A stretch of 5,390 nt of DNA from [Mycobacterium] nativiensis (GTDB taxonomy: Bacteria > Actinomycetota > Actinomycetes > Mycobacteriales > Mycobacteriaceae), in contig NZ_CP083986.1 of NCBI RefSeq assembly GCF_020172685.1, positions 3,344,355-3,349,744 on the forward strand, in the 5' to 3' direction. Both the position numbers and the translations under genes were made by a program. A model generated the notes under the pieces. That model was given only the letters and a program-made list of their open reading frames with translations, searched no databases and was not told the origin of the DNA. Positions 1 to 5,390 of the stretch are shown here, piece after piece. Within the stretch, counting starts at the first letter, position 1. Each line of letters opens with the position of its first letter.

Positions 1-103
1 CATGGTGTGCGTATTCGACCCGCCGGTCACCGGGCAGGAGGTGCACGACGACACCGGCGCGTACCCCCTGCTCACGGAACAACCACAGGAGACGGCATCG
101 TGA
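1..103 (+). CDS. ectC: Ectoine synthase, C-terminal end (5' truncated by window)
   Basis: Only the last 33 complete codons are present. The reading frame starts at base 2 and ends at the TGA at 101-103. EctC is a cupin-fold enzyme of about 130 residues that cyclises N-gamma-acetyl-L-2,4-diaminobutyrate to the compatible solute ectoine in the cytoplasm. The visible tail reads [16 protein letters not shown] followed by GAYPLL, which matches the conserved C-terminal strand of EctC (CVFxPPxTGxEVHDxxGxYP). The stop codon overlaps the GTG start of the ectoine hydroxylase gene, the usual ectC-ectD order. ectA and ectB would be expected upstream, outside the window. Identification is firm despite the small fragment because the motif and the downstream ectD agree. 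Confidence 0.9.
   Translation, partial: MVCVFDPPVTGQEVHDDTGAYPLLTEQPQETAS
87..92 (+). promoter_or_regulatory. Ribosome binding site deciding the ectD start
   Basis: AGGAGA lies seven bases upstream of the GTG at 100-102. It sits inside the last codons of ectC and supports the GTG as the ectD start. The ATG-less extension upstream is the out-of-frame ectC tail, so this site fixes a GTGA stop/start overlap and implies translational coupling of ectC and ectD. Confidence 0.75.
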
Positions 104-1002
104 CCCCTTCCCTGGCCGAAGCCCTCACCGACCGCTACCCCACGCGCAACAACGTCACGATCGGTATCGAACCCCGGCACGACCCGGTGGTCTGGACTGC
201 AGAGGTCAACGGCGGTCCGTTGAGCTCGGACCGTGTCGCGCAATTCGACGCCGACGGATTTCTGGCCGTCGACACCCTGCTGGACACCGACGTGGTGGCG
301 AACCTGCGTAACGAACTGGATCGCCTGCGGGCCGACGCCGCGCTGGCCGCCGACGAGCGTTCGATCTGCGAGCGCGACAGCGGCCAGATCCGGTCCATCT
401 TCGAAGTACACCGGATCAGCCCGGCGTTCGCCGCGCTGGTCGCCGACCCGCGCCTGGTGGGACCGGCCCGTCAGCTGCTCGGCTCCGACGTCTATGTGCA
501 CCAGAGCCGGGTCAACTTCAAACCGGGATTCAATGGGCGAGAGTTCTACTGGCATTCCGATTTTGAGACCTGGCACGCCGAAGACGGCATGCCCACCCCG
601 CGCGCGGTCAGCGTCTCGGTGGCCCTCACCGAGAACCTGGACAGCAACGGATCGCTGATGATCATGCCCGGCTCGCACCGTTGGTTCGTGTCGTGCCCGG
701 GCCAGACCCCGCCGGACCACTACCGCTCGTCGCTCAAGCAGCAGGAGATCGGCACGCCCGACGATGCGAGCCTGACCTGGTTGGCCGATCAGCACGGGAT
801 TCGTCAGATCACCGGCCCGGCCGGTTCCGCGGTGTTCTTCGACAGCAACTGCATGCACGGATCGAGCAGCAACATCACGCCGTATGCGCGCTCGAACGTC
901 TTCATCGTCTACAACAGCGTGGACAACGCCCTGGTGGAGCCGTTCGGCGCCGCCGTTCCGCGACCGACATTCATCGCCAGCCGCGTCTTCGACCCGGTCT
1001 AG
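100..1002 (+). CDS. ectD: Ectoine 5-hydroxylase (EctD), Fe(II)/2-oxoglutarate dioxygenase
   Basis: This enzyme converts ectoine to (4S,5S)-5-hydroxyectoine using O2 and 2-oxoglutarate in the cytoplasm. It has 300 residues, the normal EctD length, and belongs to the PhyH (phytanoyl-CoA dioxygenase) family. The EctD signature is intact at residues 149-168 ([11 protein letters not shown], then EDGMPTPR). The predicted iron ligands are H152 and D154 (HxD) and the distal H253 in [12 protein letters not shown]264 in PYARSNVF is the likely 2-oxoglutarate-binding arginine, and Q135 in VHQSRVNFK is in the conserved substrate-side stretch. The GTG start at 100 is chosen because of AGGAGA seven bases upstream and the overlap with the ectC stop. 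The frame stays open back to base 7, but that stretch is the ectC tail in another frame. All key residues are present, so it should be active. The presence of ectD means the host can make hydroxyectoine as well as ectoine. Confidence 0.95.
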   Translation: MTPSLAEALTDRYPTRNNVTIGIEPRHDPVVWTAEVNGGPLSSDRVAQFDADGFLAVDTLLDTDVVANLRNELDRLRADAALAADERSICERDSGQIRSIFEVHRISPAFAALVADPRLVGPARQLLGSDVYVHQSRVNFKPGFNGREFYWHSDFETWHAEDGMPTPRAVSVSVALTENLDSNGSLMIMPGSHRWFVSCPGQTPPDHYRSSLKQQEIGTPDDASLTWLADQHGIRQITGPAGSAVFFDSNCMHGSSSNITPYARSNVFIVYNSVDNALVEPFGAAVPRPTFIASRVFDPV

Positions 1003-1029
1003 ACCCGGCCGGAAGGGAAAGGGACTGCC

Positions 1030-1521
1030 GTGGCACGTTTCCTGTCCATCACGCTGACCGGACGTGGGGTGTCTTGCCGGGCTCGACTGCTCGACGATCA
1101 GGCGCCCCTGACCTGCGCCGTGGTCTGGGAAGCGTTACCCGTCGCGGGCCAGGCCTTTCACGGCAAGTACGCCCGCAACGAGGTCTACACGCTGTTGCCG
1201 CCCTTGGGCACTCCGGGCCGGGAGAACACCACGGTCACGCCGATCCCCGGCGATGTCTGCTTCTTCGACTTCGACGCCGGTGATATCGGCAACCCCGCCT
1301 ACGGCTATGACGAAAGCGGGCAAGCGAATTCGCCGTTGGGCGCCACCGACCTGGCGATCTTCTACGGCCGAAACAACCTGCTGGTCAACGGCGATGTCGG
1401 GTGGGTGCCCGGCAATGTCTTCGCCACGATCGAGGAGGGCCTGACCGAGATGGCCGCTGCTTGCAACGACTTGTGGATGGCCGGCGCGGTCGGCGAACAA
1501 TTGGCCTTCAAAAGGGCCTAG
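1030..1521 (+). CDS. DUF3830 family protein (cyclophilin-like fold predicted)
   Basis: The protein has 163 residues, no signal peptide and no membrane segment, so it is probably cytoplasmic. It matches the DUF3830 pattern I recognise: an N-terminal ITLTGRGVSCRARLLDD (residues 7-23), HGKYARNEVYTLLPP (44-58), PIPGDV (71-76), and a highly conserved DLAIFYGRNNLL / GDVGWVPGNVFATI region (107-134). It ends with an ACNDLW segment (144-149). The family is thought to have a cyclophilin-like beta-barrel, and its biochemical function is unknown. The GTG start at 1030 follows a purine-rich GGAAGGGAAAGGGA tract that ends five bases upstream. The gene starts 27 bases after ectD and has no visible promoter of its own, so it probably belongs to the ect operon. 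From memory, relatives elsewhere often sit beside amidases, D-2-hydroxyacid dehydrogenases and maleate-isomerase-like genes, all of which are present here. That suggests a shared pathway. Family assignment is fairly sure; function is not known. Confidence 0.8.
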   Translation: MARFLSITLTGRGVSCRARLLDDQAPLTCAVVWEALPVAGQAFHGKYARNEVYTLLPPLGTPGRENTTVTPIPGDVCFFDFDAGDIGNPAYGYDESGQANSPLGATDLAIFYGRNNLLVNGDVGWVPGNVFATIEEGLTEMAAACNDLWMAGAVGEQLAFKRA

Positions 1522-1524
1522 CAC

Positions 1525-1548
1525 TGGCCTGACCGACCGGTCAAGCCA
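1525..1548. terminator. Possible bidirectional hairpin terminator between convergent operons
   Basis: TGGC-C-TGACC pairs with GGTCA-A-GCCA around a four-base GACC loop (1535-1538). This gives nine base pairs with one C/A mismatch. It occupies the 19-base gap between the DUF3830 stop (1519-1521) and the amidase stop (1541-1543) and runs a few bases into the amidase 3' end. There is no U-tract on either side, so it is not a classical intrinsic terminator. U-poor hairpins at gene ends are, however, common in high-G+C actinobacteria. The position supports the role; the energetics were not computed. Confidence 0.4.
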
Positions 1549-2911
1549 AGACCCGCTCGGCGAACAGACCGGCCGCCAACACCAGATCGTCGCTGTGCCG
1601 GGGCCCGATGATCTGCATGCCGATCGGGAGGCCCTCCGACGTGGCGCCGATCGGGATGCTCAGCGCCGGCTGTTGAGTCATGTTGAACGGGTAGGTGAAA
1701 GGCGTCCACTGCGCCCACCACCGCATGTCGGATTCGACCGGTACGTCGTGGCCGGCGGTAAAGGCCGCGATCGGAAGGGTCGGAGTGATCAGCAGGTTGT
1801 GCCGTTCGTGGAAGCGCCCCATGGCCACTCCCAGATCCACACTGACTTGGCGGGCGGCCAGATAGTCCACGCCCGACACCGCGGTCCCCCGATCCCACAT
1901 GTCAGCCAGCCCGGGGTCAACGAGCCCGCGGTCGCTTTCCCGGCCGCGCAGGCTGCCCGCTGCCCCGGTTGCCCACAGCACCTCGAACGCGTCGATGGGA
2001 TCGGCGAAGCCTGGATCGGCCGCCAAGACGTTCAATCCCGCGTCGGCCAGCGCCTGCACCGCCTCGGCCACCGCGTACTCGATCTGCGGGTCAACGTCGA
2101 CATAACCCAGAGTCGGCGAATACGCGACATCGAGACCGACCACGTCGCGCCGGACTTCGCCGCGGTAGGTCGTCAAAGTCGCCGGCAACGATGTGGGGTC
2201 GCGAAAGTCCGGCAGCGCGATGATGTCCATCAGTACCGCGGCGTCTTCGACGGTCCGGGTTATCGGGCCGGCGTGCGCCAGCGGCCCGAACGGACTGATC
2301 GGATACATCGGCACTCGCCCATGAGTGGGTTTGAAGCCGACCACGCCGCAGAAGCTCGCGGGAATCCGGATGCTTCCGCCACCGTCGGTGCCGATAGCCA
2401 AGGGCGCCATTCCGGCGGCGACCGCGGCGGCGCTGCCGCCCGAGGAGCCACCCGCGGTGCGGGTGGTGTCGGCGGGGTTGCGGGTGATGCCGGTGCGCGG
2501 ACTGTCGGTGACGCCTTTCCACGCCAGTTCCGGGGTGGTCGTCTTACCGAGCAGCACCATGCCGTCGTTGCGGATCTTGTCCACCGCCGGGCTGTCGTCG
2601 GGCCACGGCCCCACCGCATCGGCAAGCAGCGATCCCCGCAAAGTCGGCCAACCGGCAGTGTGAAAGACGTCCTTGATCGCGATCGGCACCCCGTCGAGCA
2701 GGCCCTTGGTGTAGTTGCCGCCCCAGCGGACCTCGGACTTGCGGGCTTGCGACAGCGCAGTCTCTTCGTCGACCAGACAGAAGGCGTTGACCTCGCCGTC
2801 GCGTTCACTGATCGCCGCGAGCGCAGCCGCGGTGGCTTCCACCGGGGAAAGCTCGCCGGAGGTATAGGCGGCGACCAGTTGCAGGGCGGTCAGTTCGGTC
2901 GGCTCGGTCAT
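1541..2911 (-). CDS. Amidase-signature family amidohydrolase
   Basis: This is a 456-residue cytoplasmic amidase of the GatA/FAAH-type amidase signature family, a normal length. These enzymes hydrolyse an amide C-N bond through a Ser-cisSer-Lys triad. All three residues are visible: Lys80 in GVPIAIKD, cis-Ser156 in the glycine/serine-rich loop TAGGSSGGSAA, and nucleophile Ser180 in GTDGGGSIRIPAS. The 24-residue spacing of the two serines matches the family. The ATG at 2911 is preferred over an in-frame ATG at 2935: it has a GAGGGGG ribosome site about six bases upstream, and the earlier start would run back into the preceding gene. It follows the D-2-hydroxyacid dehydrogenase by 10 bases, so both are surely one transcript. 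It is unlikely to be the GatA subunit of the tRNA amidotransferase because no gatB or gatC is adjacent and the context is catabolic. The substrate cannot be read from the sequence; an N-acyl or primary amide of a small chiral acid would fit the neighbours. Confidence 0.92.
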   Translation of the reverse strand: MTEPTELTALQLVAAYTSGELSPVEATAAALAAISERDGEVNAFCLVDEETALSQARKSEVRWGGNYTKGLLDGVPIAIKDVFHTAGWPTLRGSLLADAVGPWPDDSPAVDKIRNDGMVLLGKTTTPELAWKGVTDSPRTGITRNPADTTRTAGGSSGGSAAAVAAGMAPLAIGTDGGGSIRIPASFCGVVGFKPTHGRVPMYPISPFGPLAHAGPITRTVEDAAVLMDIIALPDFRDPTSLPATLTTYRGEVRRDVVGLDVAYSPTLGYVDVDPQIEYAVAEAVQALADAGLNVLAADPGFADPIDAFEVLWATGAAGSLRGRESDRGLVDPGLADMWDRGTAVSGVDYLAARQVSVDLGVAMGRFHERHNLLITPTLPIAAFTAGHDVPVESDMRWWAQWTPFTYPFNMTQQPALSIPIGATSEGLPIGMQIIGPRHSDDLVLAAGLFAERVLA

Positions 2912-2921
2912 CTGCGCCCCC

Positions 2922-3890
2922 TCAGCCGGTTCCACTGGATGCGTACCGGGTCATCTGCTTGTCGACGACGTTGTGTAGTGGCTGCCCAGCGACATACCGC
3001 TTGAAGTTGGCGATGAACTGCTGCTGCAACATATTCCGCCAACCCCGGATGTCACCGCTGTTATGTGGGGTCAGGCTGACGTTCGGTGCGCGCCACAGCG
3101 GATGATCGGCCGGGAGCGGCTCTGGGTCGACGACATCGAGAGCCGCGCCGGCAATGACGCCGGCCTGCAGCGCCGCCACCAGAGCGCCGGTGTCCACCAG
3201 CTCGCCGCGCCCCACGTTGATCAGTCGCGCCGTCGGCCGCATCGCGTCGAGAACGCCGGCATCGACCATCCCCCGGCTCTGCGGTGTCAATGGCGCGGCC
3301 ATCACCACATAGTCGGCGTCGGCGACTGCGGCGCGCACGTCGGTGATGATCGAGCCGAAGTCGGGGTCCTCGCGGGCGCGGCGGCCGACGCCGCGTACCG
3401 ACATGCCCACGGCCCGCAGCAACCGGGCGATGGCCCGCCCGACAGGCCCGGGCCCGACGATCGTGACCGAAGCACCGGCGATCGGCTCGCTGTCGAAGTG
3501 CTCCCACCGGTGGAGACGCTGAGCGTCCCCGGAGCGCCGGAAGTCCTTGGCGAAGGCCAGGATCTGTCCCAGCACATACTCGGCAATGGGTGCTTCGAAG
3601 ATCCCGCGCGAATTGGTGACCACGACATCGCTGTCGATCAGCCCGTCGAACAGCACGGCGTCCACACCGATCGCCGCGACCTGGACCCAGCGCAACGCCT
3701 CGGCAGACGACCACACCGATTCCAGTGCAGGAGAGGAGAAGTCATACAAAAAGAGCACGTCGGCGCCGACAATCCCGTCAGCCAGCCGCGACGACGGAAC
3801 CATGCGCAGCTCCGCGTCTGCGCTGATCGAATCGAGTTGGGCGGGAACCGACTCACCGTGCTGGACGGTCACCACCGGCCGCGCGTCCAC
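2922..3890 (-). CDS. D-isomer-specific 2-hydroxyacid dehydrogenase, NAD(P)-dependent
   Basis: The 322-residue protein has the usual two-part layout, with a split substrate domain around a Rossmann cofactor domain. The nucleotide-binding GxGxxG is at 146-151 (VGPGPVG). The catalytic set is Arg228 in NVGRGELVD, Glu257 in DVVDPEPLP and His276 in LTPHNSG. The family interconverts 2-oxo acids and D-2-hydroxy acids (glyoxylate/hydroxypyruvate reductase-like members are typical). After the second Rossmann strand the sequence is GVGRR (167-171). Basic residues here, instead of the acidic residue of NAD-specific enzymes, suggest NADPH, so the enzyme may favour reduction. The frame is open upstream to 4736, but that part lies antisense to the isomerase gene and shows no family similarity. 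The GTG at 3890 gives a full-length N-terminus (MDARPVVTVQHGE). It has no ribosome site but lies exactly seven bases after a -10 box, consistent with leaderless translation. It is the first gene of a two-gene operon with the amidase. Confidence 0.9.
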   Translation of the reverse strand: MDARPVVTVQHGESVPAQLDSISADAELRMVPSSRLADGIVGADVLFLYDFSSPALESVWSSAEALRWVQVAAIGVDAVLFDGLIDSDVVVTNSRGIFEAPIAEYVLGQILAFAKDFRRSGDAQRLHRWEHFDSEPIAGASVTIVGPGPVGRAIARLLRAVGMSVRGVGRRAREDPDFGSIITDVRAAVADADYVVMAAPLTPQSRGMVDAGVLDAMRPTARLINVGRGELVDTGALVAALQAGVIAGAALDVVDPEPLPADHPLWRAPNVSLTPHNSGDIRGWRNMLQQQFIANFKRYVAGQPLHNVVDKQMTRYASSGTG

Positions 3891-3891
3891 A

Positions 3892-3919
3892 TTGACACCG
3901 TAAAAACAGATCGTATGAT
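3892..3919 (+). promoter_or_regulatory. Promoter of the isomerase-pair operon
   Basis: On the plus strand a perfect TTGACA (3892-3897) is followed by a 16-base spacer and TATGAT (3914-3919), five of six matches to TATAAT. Transcription would begin near 3925-3927, giving a leader of about 33 bases to the ATG at 3960. It runs face to face with the minus-strand promoter: the two overlap between 3897 and 3919. Its -10 box and start point coincide with the inverted repeat. Confidence 0.7.
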
Positions 3920-3925
3920 TGTCAA
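3897..3925 (-). promoter_or_regulatory. Promoter of the dehydrogenase-amidase operon, probably leaderless
   Basis: On the minus strand a perfect TTGACA (3925 down to 3920) is followed by a 17-base spacer and TACGGT (3902 down to 3897), which keeps the TA...T positions of a -10 box. Seven bases further on is G3890, the first base of the GTG start codon. The predicted transcript would therefore start at the start codon. That explains the missing Shine-Dalgarno sequence and fits the frequent leaderless mRNAs of mycobacteria. The -35 box lies inside the inverted repeat at 3917-3930. Confidence 0.65.
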
Positions 3926-3930
3926 CAATC
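3917..3930. promoter_or_regulatory. Inverted repeat, likely FCD-type GntR operator
   Basis: GATTGT-CA-ACAATC is a palindrome with six-base arms and a two-base centre. The core TTGT-N2-ACAA resembles known operators of FCD-subfamily GntR regulators. It is placed so that one bound dimer would cover the minus-strand -35 box (3920-3925) and the plus-strand -10 box and start point (3914-3927), repressing both operons together. The regulator is not in the window and may lie to the right of the isomerase pair. The palindrome is seen directly; the regulator family is inferred from motif shape and from the catabolic neighbours. Confidence 0.65.
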
Positions 3931-3959
3931 CAGGGCTGGCCTGGGGGTGGAACGTCGGT

Positions 3960-4739
3960 ATGGGGAAACCCATGGATCTGTCCCAGTTTCCGGAATTGCC
4001 GGACTTCGACGGGCCGGTCGATCAGCGCGGTGTCGGCATCATCGCGCCGTTCGATCTGGCTATCGAACGCGAACTGTGGCGTTGGATCCCTGCCGAGGTG
4101 ACGCTGCACCTGGCCCGCACTCACTACGAACCGGTCCCGGTCAGCCGGGCCATGGCCGAGCTGGTGTCTGACACCTACCACCTGCAGGCGGCGACCCGAG
4201 ACGTGCTGCACGTCGAACCGGAGGTGGTTGCCTATCTGTGCTCGTCGGGCAGCTTCATCCACGGTGTCGAATATGAGAAGACGCTGGTCTCTGCGATCGA
4301 AGCCGCCGGCGCCAAGACGGCGGTCACCACGTCGGGAGCACTGGCCGAAGCAATTATCGCGCTGGATATCTCGCGGATCAGCGTGCTGACCCCCTACGAC
4401 GAGGAGCTGACCGACCTGCTGCGCGTGTTCTTGAATCAGCTCGGGGTGTCCGTGCTGCACTCGGATCACCTGGGACTGGGCGGGGGGATCTGGAAAGTCA
4501 ACTACCGCACCGTGGCCGAACGGATCCTGGCCGCGGATCGCCCGGATTCGCAGGCCATCTTCGTCAGCTGCACCAACCTGCGTACCTACGACATCGTCGC
4601 GCCGCTGGAGCAGATGCTGGGCAAACCGATCCTCACGGCCAACCAACTCACGATGTGGGCGTGCCTGGGCCGGATGGAGCTGCCGATGATGGGCCCAGGC
4701 CGGTGGCTCCGTGACGTCTTCACCGGAGCCCCGCAATGA
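3960..4739 (+). CDS. Maleate isomerase/EutA-like protein, two-cysteine paralog
   Basis: The 259-residue soluble protein belongs to the maleate cis-trans isomerase / arylmalonate decarboxylase / EutA group of the Asp/Glu racemase superfamily. Members use one or two active-site cysteines for proton transfer at an acidic alpha carbon or for attack on an alkene. The N-terminal strand RGVGIIAPFDLAIERELWRW (23-42) is typical of the group. The first cysteine is Cys94 in YLCSSGSFIHG and the second is Cys204 in FVSCTNLRTYD, followed by the conserved KPILTANQLTMW (222-233). Having both cysteines argues for an isomerase or racemase rather than a decarboxylase, which has only one. The start is either ATG 3960 (GGTGG nine bases upstream) or ATG 3972 (GGGGA five bases upstream, 255 residues). 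ATG 3915 is excluded because it lies within the predicted -10 box. The stop overlaps the next gene (ATGA). Ectoine-utilisation EutA is a relative, but the substrate here is unproven. Confidence 0.85.
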   Translation: MGKPMDLSQFPELPDFDGPVDQRGVGIIAPFDLAIERELWRWIPAEVTLHLARTHYEPVPVSRAMAELVSDTYHLQAATRDVLHVEPEVVAYLCSSGSFIHGVEYEKTLVSAIEAAGAKTAVTTSGALAEAIIALDISRISVLTPYDEELTDLLRVFLNQLGVSVLHSDHLGLGGGIWKVNYRTVAERILAADRPDSQAIFVSCTNLRTYDIVAPLEQMLGKPILTANQLTMWACLGRMELPMMGPGRWLRDVFTGAPQ

Positions 4740-5390
4740 CCGCCGCGCAACCCACCGTCGGGTTCATCTATCCCGACCACGCCGCCGAGTCCGACTACCC
4801 GCGCGCCGCTTCTCTGCTGGACATGCAGCTGCCCGTGGTGCACATCTACGGCACCGACCTACATGCCGTAGCAGAGCTGATGGATCTCGGCAGCCCAGAC
4901 AAACTCGCCCGCGGGGCCGCGTTGCTGGCGCCGCAGCGGCCCGCCGCGGTGGTCTGGGCGTGCACGTCGGGCAGCTTCGTGTTCGGGCCCACGGGCGCGG
5001 CCGAGCAGGTCGAACTGCTGGCGGCGGAAGCGGGCGTGCCCGCCTCGAGCACGTCGTTCGCGTTCGTGCATGCGCTGGCCGCGCTCGGCTGCCGCCACGT
5101 CGCGGTCGCGGCCAGCTATCCGCGCGAAATCGCCGAGCTGTTTGTGAACTTCGTTGCAGCCCACGGCGTCACGGTCGAATCCATGGGCGATGCCGGCATC
5201 CCCACCGCCGCACAGGTGGCTCGGCTGACGCCGAGTCAGGTCCGGGAGTTGGCGCTGCGCCATGATTCCGCCCGCGCAGACGCACTGTTGATTCCCGACA
5301 CCGCCATGCACACAGTCGATCAGGTCGACGAACTCGAGCAACTGCTCGACAAGCCGGTACTGACAGCCAATGCGGTGACGGTGTGGGAAG
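4736..5390 (+). CDS. Maleate isomerase/EutA-like protein, second paralog (3' truncated by window)
   Basis: The first 218 codons are present, and the frame runs off the window end in the terminal VLTANAVTVWE motif, so roughly 20-30 residues are missing. The ATG at 4736 overlaps the previous stop in ATGA, implying translational coupling and probably matched amounts of the two proteins. The fold is the same as the preceding gene: TVGFIYPDHAAES at the N-terminus, first active-site Cys76 in VVWACTSGSFVFG, and DKPVLTANAVTVW (205-217). Aligned without gaps to its neighbour, the position of the second cysteine (Cys204 there) is Asp188 here, in LLIPDTAMHTVD. It is therefore a one-cysteine member that keeps the first cysteine, the reverse of arylmalonate decarboxylase. 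It may catalyse a different step, or form a mixed complex with the first paralog. Family membership is sure; the reaction is not known. Confidence 0.85.
   Translation, partial: MTAAQPTVGFIYPDHAAESDYPRAASLLDMQLPVVHIYGTDLHAVAELMDLGSPDKLARGAALLAPQRPAAVVWACTSGSFVFGPTGAAEQVELLAAEAGVPASSTSFAFVHALAALGCRHVAVAASYPREIAELFVNFVAAHGVTVESMGDAGIPTAAQVARLTPSQVRELALRHDSARADALLIPDTAMHTVDQVDELEQLLDKPVLTANAVTVWE

Noticed and set aside
2912..2935. Amidase start at ATG 2935
   Set aside because: It would overlap the end of the dehydrogenase gene and add a non-family extension. ATG 2911 has a clear ribosome site.
2959..2968. TTGTCGACGA, a nine-of-ten match to a TTGTCGACAA-type operator
   Set aside because: It is one base off symmetric, lies within the 3' coding end of the dehydrogenase, and has no promoter nearby; probably chance.
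1595..3004. 469-codon open frame on the plus strand opposite the amidase
   Set aside because: It is a shadow frame of the amidase: Arg/Gly/His-rich, no recognisable domain, and the opposite strand carries an intact catalytic triad.
3915..3917. ATG 3915 as start of the first isomerase gene
   Set aside because: It lies inside the predicted -10 box TATGAT (3914-3919), upstream of the expected transcription start, so it would not be in the mRNA.
3063..3959. Long open extension of the isomerase frame upstream of ATG 3960, on the plus strand
   Set aside because: It is antisense to the well-conserved dehydrogenase, is rich in Arg/His/Asp as expected from high-G+C shadow frames, and shows no family similarity.
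3891..4736. Long open extension of the dehydrogenase frame upstream of GTG 3890, on the minus strand
   Set aside because: It is antisense to the isomerase gene, its composition is low in conserved hydrophobic pattern, and the dehydrogenase N-terminal domain is already complete from 3890.
3960..5390. Assignment of the isomerase pair as arylmalonate decarboxylases or definite EutA
   Set aside because: The first has two active-site cysteines and the second has the wrong one for a decarboxylase. No other eut/doe genes are visible, so a specific name is not justified.
1..5390. CRISPR array, tRNA/rRNA, insertion sequence or phage genes
   Set aside because: I saw no direct-repeat array, no cloverleaf-like or rRNA-like stretch, no transposase and no terminal inverted repeats. 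The window is fully occupied by metabolic genes.

Overview
The window looks like an actinobacterial chromosome, probably Mycolicibacterium or a related genus. By eye the G+C content is about two thirds, GTG starts are common, genes are tightly packed with stop/start overlaps, and one gene appears to be transcribed without a leader. The lineage is inferred from these traits; no sequence search was possible.

Left part, + strand (1-1521): the 3' end of ectC (ectoine synthase), a complete ectD (ectoine 5-hydroxylase) that overlaps it, and, 27 bases further on, a DUF3830-family gene. The first two are the end of an ectoine/5-hydroxyectoine compatible-solute operon. The DUF3830 gene appears to be co-transcribed with them.

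Middle part, - strand (1541-3890): an NAD(P)-dependent D-2-hydroxyacid dehydrogenase followed 10 bases later by an amidase-signature-family amidohydrolase. This two-gene operon converges on the ect operon. A 19-base gap and an imperfect hairpin separate them.

Right part, + strand (3960 to the end): two tandem, ATGA-overlapping genes of the maleate cis-trans isomerase / arylmalonate decarboxylase / EutA fold (Asp/Glu racemase superfamily). The second is cut by the window end. The two paralogs differ at an active-site cysteine: the first has both, and the second has Asp in place of the second.

The dehydrogenase-amidase operon and the isomerase operon diverge from a compact control region (about 3890-3960). 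Two near-consensus sigma-70-type promoters face each other there across the inverted repeat GATTGT-CA-ACAATC. The repeat resembles an FCD-type GntR operator and would block both promoters at once. No regulator gene lies in the window.

Together, the amidase, dehydrogenase, DUF3830 protein and two isomerase-fold proteins look like a small catabolic module. It would handle a chiral amide, hydroxy-acid or ectoine-like compound and is embedded next to an ectoine/hydroxyectoine synthesis operon. The substrate is not known from the sequence. A link to (hydroxy)ectoine or a derivative is a hypothesis based on position and on EutA-fold kinship.
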